A program made the position numbers and the translations under genes. A stretch of DNA of 64,000 nt from contig NZ_AZAC01000002.1 in NCBI RefSeq assembly GCF_000931935.2, positions 240,174 through 304,173 on the forward strand, in the 5' to 3' direction. Source of the DNA: Dethiosulfatarculus sandiegensis. GTDB taxonomy: Bacteria; Desulfobacterota; Desulfarculia; Desulfarculales; Desulfarculaceae. A model generated the notes under the pieces. The model did no database searches, was not told the DNA's origin, and was given only the letters and a program-made list of their open reading frames with translations. Below, piece after piece: positions 23,355-33,378 of this stretch (its first letter is position 1; each line of letters begins with the position of its first letter).

Positions 23355-24665
23355 CTAAATTTTGGTTCCGCATTCCGGGCAGAACTTGGCCATCGGTTTC
23401 AGCTCATGGCCGCAATTTGCGCAACTAAGTATTTGTGAAGCCCCGCAATGTGGGCAGAATTTGCTTGCTTGAGCCAGCAATTCCCCGCATTTAAGGCAAG
23501 GCAAAGGGAGTGGTTTGCCGCAGGTGGCGCAGGTCGCGGCCTGTGGATCATTGTCTGCTCCGCAATGGGGGCAGGGATGCACCGGGTCGCCGCAGGCCGG
23601 GCAGAATTTGCTTTTAGGCGACAACTCAGCCCCGCATTTGTTGCAGGTTATTTTGGGCGCTACTTTTTCCGGCGGCGAGGCCTTGGGTTCGGCGGACTCA
23701 TGAAATGAATAACCGCACCCAAAGCAGAATCTGGCGTTTGGCTGGTTTTGAAGGCCGCATTCAGGGCATTTTAAGTTGGAGTTGAATTGAAGGTTAGTGC
23801 TCATCTGACCCATGGCCCCTCCCATGGCTCCACCCATGGTCATGCCCATGCCCATCCCCATGCCGGCGCCCATGAAATTGGATGGTGATGAGCCCTGATT
23901 GGAAGCCGCCTTTTCCATGGTGTCAAAAGAGCGTTTTTCCTGGTAACTGTATCCCATGATATCCATCTCGGCCTTTTTGGCCAGCGCCTCCTTGAGCCTG
24001 CTCACGGCCGGGTCTTCTTCCGGGACATTGATGGAATTTACCTGGAAATTAATGAGGTTGAGGCCAAACGTTTCGATTTTGCGGCGTATGTTGACGGCCA
24101 GGCTTTCGCTGATCTCCTCTAGTTTGGCTGCCACTTCAAGCACGCTGGTTTGATGAGAAACCAGTTCTTCGGCAATAGTGTCCTTGGCCGCGGTTATGAT
24201 GATGCCCCTCAGGTATTCCCGCAGTTTGTTTTTGCTGAAGTCCCTCAGGGTGCCGACCAGCTTGGTGAGGAATTTTTTGGAGTGCCCCACCTGAACCCCG
24301 AATTGGCCGAAAGCCCTGACCGGAATCATTACCTTGTATTTGGGATCCTGAATCTGAATGGGGTTGGGAGTGCCCCATTTTACATCCAGGTTCATCATTT
24401 TATTAACAAACCATACTTCAGCCGTAAAAGGGGTTTTCTGGCCAAAGGGCAGACTTAACAACTCGACCAGAATGGGGATGTTTTTTGTGTCAAGAACATG
24501 CCTGCCCGCTCCAAAAGGCCCCTCAAAACGGCCCTCCTTGGCCAGAAAAGCCTCCTGGCTTTCCATGACAATTAATTGGGTCCAGGTGGAGAGCTGATCG
24601 CTCGGATAGCGCCAGGCGAAAACATTTTCAGTGCCTTCCCATTTTACGCGGTCTATTATAGCCAT
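23355..24665 (-). CDS. SPFH-domain protein with multiple C-terminal zinc ribbons (YdjI-like)
   Basis: 436 residues from ATG 24665, seven bases after AAGGAG (the frame opens at 24731). Residues 1-270 form an SPFH (stomatin/prohibitin-like) domain of the kind found in COG4260. A Gly/Met-rich linker (about 275-310) leads to at least five consecutive zinc-ribbon half-sites of CxxC type (CPECG, CFGCG, CNKCG, CPACG, CPHCG and others) to the C-terminus. SPFH proteins form membrane-bound ring or cage scaffolds. Homologues occur in membrane-stress loci with PspA-like partners, but none is present here. First gene of the four-gene leftward module. Confidence 0.85.
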   Translation of the reverse strand: MAIIDRVKWEGTENVFAWRYPSDQLSTWTQLIVMESQEAFLAKEGRFEGPFGAGRHVLDTKNIPILVELLSLPFGQKTPFTAEVWFVNKMMNLDVKWGTPNPIQIQDPKYKVMIPVRAFGQFGVQVGHSKKFLTKLVGTLRDFSKNKLREYLRGIIITAAKDTIAEELVSHQTSVLEVAAKLEEISESLAVNIRRKIETFGLNLINFQVNSINVPEEDPAVSRLKEALAKKAEMDIMGYSYQEKRSFDTMEKAASNQGSSPSNFMGAGMGMGMGMTMGGAMGGAMGQMSTNLQFNSNLKCPECGLQNQPNARFCFGCGYSFHESAEPKASPPEKVAPKITCNKCGAELSPKSKFCPACGDPVHPCPHCGADNDPQAATCATCGKPLPLPCLKCGELLAQASKFCPHCGASQILSCANCGHELKPMAKFCPECGTKI

Positions 24666-25451
24666 GCCCATTCTCCTTATTTGGCCGGGCCTTTTTTTGG
24701 GTAACTTCCATATCTTAATGCCGTATTTCACCAGATTGGCAATGCTTATAAAGATAGTGATAACTATGCTAAATCAATTGCTTTTTTGAATATTATCAGA
24801 AAATATACTGACAACTGTTAAAAGGCTTTCAATGATTATTTCAGGTAGTTGTTTATAGTCTATATATTATAATTTTTAGTAAAATATTCTCAAATATGGG
24901 CATGATAATTCTGAAAGACTGATCCGTCAACGGCTTGCTTGTTCTTTTTATTGGTAAATATAAGATTGAAACTATGTTCAGTGTTTGTATTTAAGGTTTT
25001 TTATTAATGATTCTTCTATTCTAAGAAATTGTTTGAAATCCTGTTGATTGCACGGTTTTAAAATATGTGATTAATTGAATATTATCCTCTTTTGCCGTAC
25101 GAAGGGCTAGATATGGCTTCAGAGCGGAAAGTCAGCCGTTTTTAAGGAAAATGGGTCTATTTTTTTCCTCCGGGCATCTGCCGTATAGACGTTTTTTTAT
25201 TCCCAAAACCAACCTGAAAATGCTGTAAAAAAAATTTGGGAAAGGGGGCCGTTGAACGGTAAATATAAAGATTATGCAATCGGTATAGGGAGTTGACTGG
25301 TTTTGTTTGAATGGACCGGCAAACCGTTATGCCAGGCGCCCCGACGCGTCCTTAAACGCTCTCAAGTGGGTAGTCTGATGGTTGGCCAAAAGATGTGATA
25401 ATCTGTTAGGGGAATAAGCCGGATCTCAATCAGATCACTTGGGAGGGATAA
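24666..25451. other. Long AT-rich non-coding region
   Basis: 786 bp between the divergent SPFH and corA genes. About 24740-25100 is strongly AT-rich without open frames; the remainder is of normal composition. I looked for a magnesium (M-box type) leader before corA and did not recognise one. A weak AGGAAAA/TTTTTTCCT inverted repeat lies near 25146-25169. Both promoters must lie here. Confidence 0.4.
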
Positions 25452-26525
25452 GTGGCAGAATCGGTAACCAATTTGGCTGATAAACTGGCCCTTTCTCCTG
25501 GGGCCCTGGTCTATGTGGGGGACCGGCCCGAGCAGGGGATGGCTTCGGTTTTATGGCAATACGACAGGCATAACCTAAGCAAAACAGCTGATCCTTCCCC
25601 GGAAGACTTACAGGGCCTGACTGGCGGCGAGGTGGCCTGGCTGCAGATAACCGGTTTGGGAGATTCTGATTATTTAGCGAAAGCAGGGGCTGTTTTGGGC
25701 CTTCACGCCCTTACCCTGGAAGATATTCTAAACACCAGGCATGCCCCCAAGCTGGAGGAATTTTCCGAGTATCTGCTTTTGGCCCTTAAATTGCCCATTT
25801 ATGATCCCGAGGAAAATTATTTAATAACCAAGCAGCTGAGCCTGGTCCTGGGAAGGGGCTGGTTGCTTTCCTTTGAAGAAGGCGGGTCAAACGATTTGTC
25901 GCCCCTTTTGGCAAGACTTGAACAGGCCGATTCCAGGCTAAGGAAGAGGCAGGTTGGGTATCTGGCCTATGCCATATGGGATCTTATCCAGGACCACTAT
26001 TTTGCAGCGCTTGAAAAGATGAGTCGGCGTCTGGATGATATGGAGGATATGGTCCTGGAGAGCCCCTCGCCGGAAGTGCTGGAGGGGATTTATCGCCTGA
26101 GACGGGCTTCGGTGAGTTTGAGAAAGGTTCTTTGGCCCTTGCGCGAAATGGCTTCTTCTTTTCAAAGGATCGCAAGCGACTGGCCGGGACAGAATCTTTC
26201 GCCCTATCTGCGCGATCTTAAAGAGCATATTGTCCAGGCCATGGATATGAACGATATCTTGCGCGAAAACCTTGCCTCCCTTATGGATTTGTATCTAAAT
26301 CAGAAAAGCCACCGTATGAACGAGATCATGAAAATTCTGACCATCATGGCCAGCATTTTTATTCCCCTGACTTTTTTGGCGGGCATCTACGGTATGAATT
26401 TCAAATACATGCCGGAACTGGACTGGATATATGCCTATCCCCTTCTGTTGGGCATAATGGTGGTTGTTGTCGTTGTGATGTTGTTTTTTTTCCGAGCCAA
26501 GGGGTGGCTTGGCAATAAAAATTGA
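25452..26525 (+). CDS. corA: CorA family divalent cation transporter
   Basis: 357 residues from GTG 25452 behind GGGAGGG. A large cytoplasmic domain (1-295) is followed by two C-terminal transmembrane helices with the family signature YGMNF at about residue 313-317 and an acidic loop before the second helix. CorA pentamers conduct Mg2+, and some homologues Co2+, Ni2+ or Zn2+. It stands alone, with a terminator after it. Confidence 0.92.
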   Translation: MAESVTNLADKLALSPGALVYVGDRPEQGMASVLWQYDRHNLSKTADPSPEDLQGLTGGEVAWLQITGLGDSDYLAKAGAVLGLHALTLEDILNTRHAPKLEEFSEYLLLALKLPIYDPEENYLITKQLSLVLGRGWLLSFEEGGSNDLSPLLARLEQADSRLRKRQVGYLAYAIWDLIQDHYFAALEKMSRRLDDMEDMVLESPSPEVLEGIYRLRRASVSLRKVLWPLREMASSFQRIASDWPGQNLSPYLRDLKEHIVQAMDMNDILRENLASLMDLYLNQKSHRMNEIMKILTIMASIFIPLTFLAGIYGMNFKYMPELDWIYAYPLLLGIMVVVVVVMLFFFRAKGWLGNKN

Positions 26526-27005
26526 TATCTTTTGCAAAGAGCTATTTCCCGCAAGGTGTTATAAAAGGGAAAACCCTCAACACTTAGCCGGTCATTTGCG
26601 GGTTTTCCTTTTTCGCTTCTTGGCCCGCCCGCCTGTTTCTGCGGGAGTTTGGGTGCCGTAATCCCTTTTTTCTTGGTTTTTGATTTGTGGTGGCCTTTGG
26701 CTTACCTACTGTTTTCCCGGGTCGGCTTTGCAAGCGTGGGCCCATGAGGCAGGTGCGGTGTTTTTCCGTTTTTGCTTTTATTTAAGGAATTCAGGCTGTT
26801 TGTCCGGGTAAATATTAAGAAAAATCCCCAGATTAAAAAAAAGCTCTCCAAGGGCTTTTCATTGTCTGTTTTTCTGGTAGGTAAAGCATGAATTTCATTG
26901 GTCTGCCGGTGCTTGACCGGTGTTTTGCCTTTTTGCTTACATAAGGGACATGAAGCGGTTTTTTGCATGTCCTTTTTCCAGGCTTCTAAGTCGGCAGAGG
27001 AATAA
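26526..27005. other. Intergenic region with terminator and no supported gene
   Basis: 480 bp between corA and mscS. It holds the corA terminator and a second A/T-tract hairpin near 26837-26858 (AAAAGC/GGCTTTT). A 105-codon minus-strand frame overlapping the mscS start lacks a ribosome site and reads unlike protein. Confidence 0.4.
26568..26613 (+). terminator. Rho-independent terminator after corA
   Basis: GGAAAACCC (26568-26576) pairs with GGGTTTTCC (26600-26608), followed by TTTTT. Confidence 0.7.
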
Positions 27006-27968
27006 ATGATGAATGCCATAACCGAACTGCTTCACCCCCAGGAATGGCCCGGTGCGCTTCTTTTGGCTTTCGCTATTTTTGGGGCGGCTTGGCTGGTCTC
27101 CAAACTGCTTACCAAGTCCTTGCTCAAGACCTCATGGGTGATAGGGCGTTTGGGACGCAAGGTGGATAACACGGTGATCCGTTATGTCATCCGGGTTAAG
27201 ACCGTGGTGGTGTTTCTGGGCACTGCGCTTTTTTACGCCTCATTGGTGCCGCCTTTGCAAACTCTTATGGGCGGCCTGGTGGCCGGCGCCAGTATCACCG
27301 CCGTGGTTTTGGGATTTGCCGCCAAGTCGACCCTGGCAAACCTGGTGGCCGGTTTAGGCATCAGCATATACCGGCCCATACGCATTGATGACACCGTCAC
27401 CATTGAGGGTGAATACGGCTATATTGAGGATATAACCTTGCGCCACACCATTGTGCGCACCTGGGAGAACAAAAGGCTGGTCATACCCAACGAGAAGTTG
27501 GACAACATGAGCATCATCAACCACAGCTTGGTTGAAGAGGGCATCTTAAACACCATAGAGCTTAAGGTAAGTTATGATACGGACCTGGACCTGGCCCGCT
27601 CCCTGATTATGGAAGAGGTCATGGCCTGTCCGCACCGGGACCCCGAGGCCCAGGACCCCTGGGTGCGGGTGATTGGCCATCTCGAGTATGCCATTGAGCT
27701 GCGCCTTTACATGTGGTGCACCAGTCAGGATCAGGCCTGGCAGGCCAAGTGGTGGATTTTTGAGATGGTTAAAAAACGCTTTTGCGCCGAGGGAGTGGAG
27801 ATACCTGTTCCTTATCGCACCTTGGTGTATAAAAAGGATATGCCCAAACCCAGGAGGGGTGAGCATGACTTTACCTATAAGCGCAGGGATTCGTTGCCCC
27901 CGGGTTATGTAATGCACAAACCCCAGACTCCCAGGAACCGGAAAAAGAAAAGGTTAGTCCAAAAGTGA
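27006..27968 (+). CDS. MscS family mechanosensitive ion channel
   Basis: 320 residues, start after GAGGA. Three N-terminal transmembrane helices; the pore helix contains Gly/Ala-rich GFAAKSTLANLVAGLG, followed by the beta domain (DDTVTIEGEYGYIEDITLRHT, cut here by the 20-residue limit to its ends DDTVTI and LRHT). A C-terminal alpha/beta domain and a basic tail (KKKRLV) complete it. It releases osmolytes on hypo-osmotic shock. Its stop overlaps the GTG start of the HAD gene (GTGA), so the two are coupled. Confidence 0.9.
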   Translation: MMNAITELLHPQEWPGALLLAFAIFGAAWLVSKLLTKSLLKTSWVIGRLGRKVDNTVIRYVIRVKTVVVFLGTALFYASLVPPLQTLMGGLVAGASITAVVLGFAAKSTLANLVAGLGISIYRPIRIDDTVTIEGEYGYIEDITLRHTIVRTWENKRLVIPNEKLDNMSIINHSLVEEGILNTIELKVSYDTDLDLARSLIMEEVMACPHRDPEAQDPWVRVIGHLEYAIELRLYMWCTSQDQAWQAKWWIFEMVKKRFCAEGVEIPVPYRTLVYKKDMPKPRRGEHDFTYKRRDSLPPGYVMHKPQTPRNRKKKRLVQK

Positions 27969-28603
27969 AGCACCAGGCGGTTTTTTTTGATTTTGACGGG
28001 GTTATTCTGGATACCTTTGACCTGAAAACCCAAGCCTTCAGGGATATGTTTGCCTCTTTCGGGCCGGAGATCCAAGCCAGGGTGGTGGAGCATCACCTCC
28101 TCCATGGCGGCATTTCCCGCTTGGAGAAGTTTCGTTTTTATTATCGCGATATTTTGCAAAAACCGGTGAGTGAAAACGAGATACGGAAACTGGGCGATAA
28201 ATTTGTGGAACTCACCATGAAGGGGGTTTTGACAGCACCTTTTATTCCCGGAGCCTTTGAGGCCCTTTCCGAGCTGAAGAGAGAAGAAAAACCGGCCTTT
28301 GTTGTCTCCGGCATTCCGCAGGAAGAACTCCTGGGCATTTTGGAAAAGCGCGACCTTTTGGGTTTTTTCAAGGAGGCTCACGGCTCACCCAGGCATAAAC
28401 CCGCCATAATAAGGGATATATTGACCAGGAAGGGATATAATCCCGCTGAGTGCCTGTTTTTGGGGGATGCCACAACCGATTATGACGCCGCCAAGGTCTG
28501 CGGACTTAAATTTCTGGGGATTGTTAAAAAAGGTAAACCTTCACTGTTCCCTCCCAAGACAATGACTTCCGAGCGGGTTTTGTTGCAGGGCGCTCCTGTA
28601 TAG
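27965..28603 (+). CDS. HAD superfamily hydrolase, phosphoglycolate-phosphatase-like
   Basis: 212 residues. Motif I is FDFDGVILDT with nucleophile Asp9 and acid/base Asp11; motif II is VVSGI; motif III Lys lies near RHKP; motif IV is LFLGDATTDYDAA. An alpha-helical cap follows motif I. It removes phosphate from a small metabolite such as a sugar phosphate or 2-phosphoglycolate; the substrate is not predictable. GTG start overlaps the MscS stop. Confidence 0.85.
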   Translation: MKHQAVFFDFDGVILDTFDLKTQAFRDMFASFGPEIQARVVEHHLLHGGISRLEKFRFYYRDILQKPVSENEIRKLGDKFVELTMKGVLTAPFIPGAFEALSELKREEKPAFVVSGIPQEELLGILEKRDLLGFFKEAHGSPRHKPAIIRDILTRKGYNPAECLFLGDATTDYDAAKVCGLKFLGIVKKGKPSLFPPKTMTSERVLLQGAPV

Positions 28604-28650
28604 TTAAACCCGGTACAGCCGCTTTGGCTTGATAAAGAATAAGGCAGAAA

Positions 28651-30645
28651 ATGCAGAAGAAACCAGAGATCCTGGCCCCGGCCGGTGATGTGAGATCCAT
28701 GCTGGCCGCCTATGCCGCCGGCGCGGATGCCGTTTACCTGGGGCTGAAACACTTTTCAGCCCGAATGGAGGCGGATAACTTTGCCCTTCCAGTATTGGCC
28801 CGTTTGGTGGAAGTGGCCCACAGTCAGGGCCGCAGGGTTTATGTGGCCTTGAACAGCCTTTTTAAACCCGCTGACTTGAGTTCGGCAGGCAGGCTGATCG
28901 CCAAGCTTGAGCGTGATGTGAAACCGGATTCACTTATCTGTCAGGATCTCGGAGCCGTGGAACTGGCCAAACAGGCGGGTTTTCAAGGAGAGGTATATCT
29001 CTCCACCCTGGCCAACCTCACCCATGCCAAGGCCATGGAAGCAGCTGCGGATCTGGGAGTGAACCGGGTTATTCTGCCGAGGGAACTGGATTTAAACGAG
29101 GTGCGCTCCCTAAGCAAAGCCTGCCCGGATTCCTTGAGCTTTGAGATATTTATCCACGGAGCCTTGTGTTATTGCGTGTCGGGTCGCTGTTACTGGTCCA
29201 GTTATATGGGCGGCAAGTCCGGCCTGAGGGGGCGTTGCGTGCAGCCCTGCCGCAGGGTTTATGGCCAAAAGGGCAAGACGGCCCGCTTTTTTTCCTGTCG
29301 TGATCTGGCTACAGACACCATGGTGAAAGAGTTGATGTCCATCCCCAAAGTGGTCTCTTGGAAAATCGAAGGGCGTAAAAAGGGGCCGCACTATGTTTAT
29401 CATGTGGTCAAGGCCTATCGTCTGTTAAGGGACAATCCGTCGGATCAGAAGGCCGTGAAAGAAGCGTCCGGGTTGCTGGCCCACGCGCTGGGCAGGCCCC
29501 GGACCAAGGCCATGTATCTGCCCACTCAGCCCCAGGCCCCGGCCCAGCCGGGCGCTCACACCAGCTCCGGCCTTTTTGTGGGCCAGGTGGAGAAACTGGG
29601 GAGAAAGGGAAAAAGCCCTGCCTTTGCCCTAAAACCCAGGGTGAAGCTTTTCCCCGGCGATTTCTTAAGGGTGGGTAATGAAGACGAGCCCTGGCATTTT
29701 ACTCACCGGGTTACAGACAAAACCTTTTCCGGTAAATACGCCTTGCTTACCGTAACCGGTTCAAGGGCCCCCAAGCCGGGGACGCCGGTTTTTTTGATTG
29801 ACCGCAGGGACCCTGAGATCAAGAAAAAGATCAAGGAATGGGAGAATAAACTGGAGCAATGCCACGCGCCGGAGCAAAAAGGCATTAACTTCAAGGTGCA
29901 AATGCCTGCCCCTGCCGCTCCAGGCAAGCCGGGGGGCATGCTCCTGGCCCGCAACCTTTCCCGGCCCCGGCGAGGAGGGCAAAAAGGCGCTCCGGTCGGC
30001 AACATAACCGCCCTGTGGCTTAATCCGGGCGTAGCCCGCACCACGCCCAAGGCGCTTTATGGACGCCTGTTCTGGTGGCTGCCGCCGGTGATCTGGCCTG
30101 ATGAGGAACAGGCCTGGCAGGAGCTTATAACCTTTACCCTGCGCAAAGGGGGCAAAAGGTTTGTCCTGGGTTCACCCTGGCAGATCAAGTTTTTTAATGA
30201 CGCCCAGGTGGAATTGATCGCAGGCCCCTTTTGCAATGCCTCCAACGCGGCGGCCTTGCAGGTGCTCAAGAATATGGGATTCAAGAGGGCTGTTGTATCG
30301 CCGGAACTCTCCGGCAAAGACATGCTGAGCCTGGTCCGGCAGAGCCCTCTGCCCCTGGGAGTGGTGATAAAGGGGTATTGGCCCATGGGAATCAGCCGCT
30401 TCCCGGTGGAGGGAATCAAGGCGGCGGAACCTTTCACTTCCCCCAAAAACGAGGTGTTCTGGAGCAAAAAATACGGGGAAAACAACTGGATCTATCCGGG
30501 TTGGTCCCTTGATATCAGCCAATATTCAGATGAATTGCAAAGGGCGGGATATGAACTTTTCATAACCATGAATGAGTCCCTGCCCAGAAACCTGCCGCAA
30601 GAGACCCGGAGTTCCGAGTTTAACTGGAATTTGACTTTGTTGTAA
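28651..30645 (+). CDS. U32 family protein (RlhA/TrhP-like RNA hydroxylation type)
   Basis: 664 residues. The N-terminal half begins EILAPAGDVRSMLAAYAAGAD and holds the U32 signature HGALCYCVSGRCYWSS with GRCVQPCR, whose cysteines are conserved in the family. A long C-terminal extension fits the larger YhbU/DUF3656-containing subgroup. E. coli members act in hydroxylation of 23S rRNA C2501 (RlhA) and tRNA U34 (TrhP) rather than as peptidases. A shared transcript with the HAD gene 47 bp upstream is possible. Confidence 0.85.
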   Translation: MQKKPEILAPAGDVRSMLAAYAAGADAVYLGLKHFSARMEADNFALPVLARLVEVAHSQGRRVYVALNSLFKPADLSSAGRLIAKLERDVKPDSLICQDLGAVELAKQAGFQGEVYLSTLANLTHAKAMEAAADLGVNRVILPRELDLNEVRSLSKACPDSLSFEIFIHGALCYCVSGRCYWSSYMGGKSGLRGRCVQPCRRVYGQKGKTARFFSCRDLATDTMVKELMSIPKVVSWKIEGRKKGPHYVYHVVKAYRLLRDNPSDQKAVKEASGLLAHALGRPRTKAMYLPTQPQAPAQPGAHTSSGLFVGQVEKLGRKGKSPAFALKPRVKLFPGDFLRVGNEDEPWHFTHRVTDKTFSGKYALLTVTGSRAPKPGTPVFLIDRRDPEIKKKIKEWENKLEQCHAPEQKGINFKVQMPAPAAPGKPGGMLLARNLSRPRRGGQKGAPVGNITALWLNPGVARTTPKALYGRLFWWLPPVIWPDEEQAWQELITFTLRKGGKRFVLGSPWQIKFFNDAQVELIAGPFCNASNAAALQVLKNMGFKRAVVSPELSGKDMLSLVRQSPLPLGVVIKGYWPMGISRFPVEGIKAAEPFTSPKNEVFWSKKYGENNWIYPGWSLDISQYSDELQRAGYELFITMNESLPRNLPQETRSSEFNWNLTLL

Positions 30646-30673
30646 GGCGTTTAAATAGCAAAGTTATCGGTGA

Positions 30674-30718
30674 AGCGGCTGATAAAGACCATGTGGGCTT
30701 GGTCAGCCGCTGCTTTTT
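30674..30718 (+). terminator. Rho-independent terminator after the U32 gene
   Basis: AGCGGCTGA (30674-30682) pairs with TCAGCCGCT (30703-30711) with an inner ACC/GGT; TTTTT follows at 30714-30718. Confidence 0.8.
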
Positions 30719-30820
30719 GGATTATTTCCGGTGTGCCCTGGCCCTCATGTCGGATGGATTGGTATGAGGGAGGCAATTGATGGTGCTGCGCCCCAGGTGG
30801 AAAAAATAACCCTTTCAAGT

Positions 30821-30862
30821 TGTCGCATATGACACCCAGGTGTCTTATGCGACATTTTTTTT
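30821..30862 (+). terminator. Strong second terminator
   Basis: TGTCGCATA-t-GACACC pairs with GGTGTC-t-TATGCGACA (30821-30836 with 30839-30854), leaving a 2-nt loop at the tip, followed by eight T. Probably the main stop for forward transcription. Confidence 0.85.
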
Positions 30863-30960
30863 ATGGGCTGTTGCCTTGGCCGCCCTGTTTTATTCCCTGG
30901 CGGCAGGGAATAAAACAGTCCCGCAATGGTGTGCGGGAAAAGCGGCAAGCCGTAGCTGTG

Positions 30961-33002
30961 TTATAAATTATGTCCCCGTTGCTTTTCGGCCTGACTGAGT
31001 CTTTGCTTTTCACCGGCCTTTAAAAACTGTTGCTTTAAGTTTTCCGGAGCTTGGGACATATTGCCCATTATCCTGGTCCGCACCTTGTTTTTAAGACCTC
31101 TGCCGAATTTATTTGGCGAGGGATCTTTGATTATTTCCTCAAGGGGGAGGTGATTTTTGGCATAACCCAACCGCCCCATGGATTCCAGGCGCACGGCCAC
31201 CTCCAGGCGCTCCCGGGTGGGCAGGCCTTCTTCGGTCAAACCCCTGTATGCATAGTATTCATCAAGCATGCCTTTTTTGTTCAAATCTATTCCTTTTGCC
31301 CAGGAATCAGGCTCCGGCCGTCTGGTGAAGCTGTCCTGCCGCCGGTCCAGCCCTCGCAGGGTGTTAACGGCCCGCTGAAGGTGGTATCCCCTTTCCGCTG
31401 CCACCTGGATCCCTAAACCGTCAACTTAACTGCCGTTGGCGGCCCGTCAGGCGGCGGCAAGATGACTGGGCAATAGTTTACCGTGGTTAAGCAGGCTCAT
31501 ACCCAGGTAAAAACAAATACCCAGGCTATCGAGTATGAGCTTGTAATTCTCGTGCCACCATACAGCCAGTCCCTTATCGGCATGGGACTTGAAATTCACG
31601 GTTTTGCGGGTGCCCCCGAATAAAAGTTTGGAAGTCTGACTGTTTATAGCCTGCATCAGCAGGTGGGGAACTCCCTTGAGAAAATCTCCCCCTCTGGGGG
31701 AAAGGGAAAAGGCCAATACAAACGGGGGCGCTGAATGGGCCGGCCAATGCATCCCCTTCATATGCAAGGCGTATTTGTCGGCGTGGTTTCCTAGCAGTTC
31801 GGCTGCACCTTTGGTTACTTGCGCCAACACAGCGCCAATACCCCGGCCTGAGGCAACCAATTCGATAAGTTGTTCCACATAAGCCAACATAGGCATCGTT
31901 CAGCATGCCCACAGCCCCACAGAACTCGTTGATGTCAAATGCCTTTTGGTTGATCAGATTGGCCAGGTGCAGAATTTCGCCCATATCCCGGAAACCCAGG
32001 GTAATGGCCAGGGTCATGATATAGGCCACTTCATAGCCATGGCCCTCTTCCCCGGCGAATTTGCCTTCCAGGATGCGCCATTGCTTTCCGCACCTTAAGG
32101 GGCAGCGATAGCAACCCACATCTTTTGATTCAACCGCCTTGAAATAAGCGCAGGCGTCTATGGCGGCTATGTTGTCAGGGCCTATATGACGCCGCCAGTT
32201 TTCCGCATACATCAACCCCAGGGCCTCCAACAGGTTGATGAACATCATGGTGCCGTATTTACTGAACAGCTTGGGAAAGGCCAGGCTCTGACTCCAGCCT
32301 TTTACTTCCCGGCCAAGCGACTTTAATTTTTCCGGATCGTGGATCAGGTTTTTTTTTCGCGCCCCGGGCGATCACCATTGCCTTCAGTTTTTTGGAGCCC
32401 ATGACCGCGCCCATTCCCGAGCGGGAAAAGCTGTGGGCATTGTTTTCAAAGCTGATATTGGCATAGCGCACCAGGCTTTCCCCGGCCGGTCCGATTACCG
32501 CGGCCACAGAGCGCGGATGCCTGGATTTTATGGCCTTTACGGCCTCTGTTGTGGTCATGCCCCAAAGGTCGCTTGCATCTTTTAAGCTGCATTCCCCTTT
32601 GGCGCTGATAAATAAATAGCCCGGTTTCTTCAGTGCTCCGCAAATGACTAGATGATCCACTCCAACACTATGCATCATCACACCCCAGATGCCCCCGCCG
32701 TTTGAGTCTCCATAAATCTTGGTAAGGGGGCTTAAGGCTGTGACAGTGTTGGGGGCGCTGGTGGGGTAGCTGGTTCCAACCAGAGGATCGGCTCCGAAGA
32801 TCAAGGGGTTGGAGGGACTTAAGGGATCGGTTTCCTCATCGATCCTATTGAACAAAAGCCAGACATTAACGCCGCAGCCGCCGATAAAGCGCTTCATCTG
32901 TTTGGCTTTTATTACCTGCCTGGAAATATATCCGTTGTTCAGATCTATGTTAAGCAATCGTCCGGGGTTCACCTGATCTGCAGTCATTTTTTTGCCTTTC
33001 AT
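30961..33002 (-). pseudogene. Aldehyde:ferredoxin oxidoreductase pseudogene
   Basis: Minus-strand remains of a tungsten/molybdopterin AOR family gene. The N-terminal domain (32987 down to about 32360) is intact and typical (GRLLNIDLNNG, GGCGVNVWL). The frame then shifts at a run of nine A (plus strand T run 32349-32357), continues in a second frame with the cluster motif CYRCPLRCGK, shifts again near 31880-31890, and carries in-frame TGA and TAA stops between 31426 and 31449 before a recognisable C-terminus (RLEVAVRLESMGRLG) ending at 30961. Several independent lesions, including stops not in homopolymers, argue for real decay. The adjacent divergent sigma-54 activator is also broken. Confidence 0.88.
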
Positions 33003-33378
33003 TTTAGAAAACTTGCTGTTTGCTGGTTGAGCAAGTGACATGCCAGTAACGGCACTCGCCCGGCTCAATGGTTCGGCGGACAGGGGGAGGAGCATAAAAA
33101 CCAGGTTGAGGAAATATAATTAAGCTTAAATTAAGGAAAGTTGGGTTGAATTAGCCGGCTTTTTCGAGAAATAGAGGCCCTGAAAGTTGATTGGTAAGTT
33201 GAGCCTGCTCAAGGTTTTTTATGCTTTGGGGCTTTGAGGCCGGAGAGAAGAAAAGGAGGCAAGATCAAACTGTCGTATTTGACGTATGAGCGTGGTTAGC
33301 CTAGAATTATTCATACCCTCCCCAAAATGGGTCCGACCTTGCAATGCCGGTCTTTGAAATGTCAAGCAGAGGATCAAT
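33003..33378. other. Divergent spacer between AOR pseudogene and sigma-54 activator
   Basis: 376 bp. It contains an upstream open extension of the AOR N-terminus that looks non-coding, and the sigma-54-type promoter candidate at 33328. It likely once held operators for the AOR gene. Confidence 0.4.
33328..33343 (+). promoter_or_regulatory. Candidate sigma-54 promoter of the activator gene
   Basis: TGGGTCCGACCTTGCA has the GG-N10-GC layout and a perfect TTGCA -12 element; the -24 part deviates (TGGGTC for TGGCAC). It ends 35 bp before the activator start codon, consistent with a short leader. Confidence 0.4.

Larger units (their letters stand above)
30646..30960. other. Hairpin-dense intergenic region
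   Basis: 315 bp between the U32 gene and the AOR pseudogene. Besides two terminators it contains a perfect 15-bp stem CTGTTTTATTCCCTG (30885-30899) with its complement at 30904-30918 and a 4-nt loop, and a CCCGCA/TGCGGG hairpin at about 30920-30937. No gene. Confidence 0.6.

Noticed and set aside
24740..25451. Magnesium riboswitch (M-box type) before corA
   Set aside because: I could not recognise conserved core elements; only an unusually long AT-rich leader region is evident.
26702..27019. 105-codon minus-strand frame overlapping the mscS start
   Set aside because: No ribosome site, overlaps a well-supported start, low-complexity C-terminal half; a single CxxC is not enough support.
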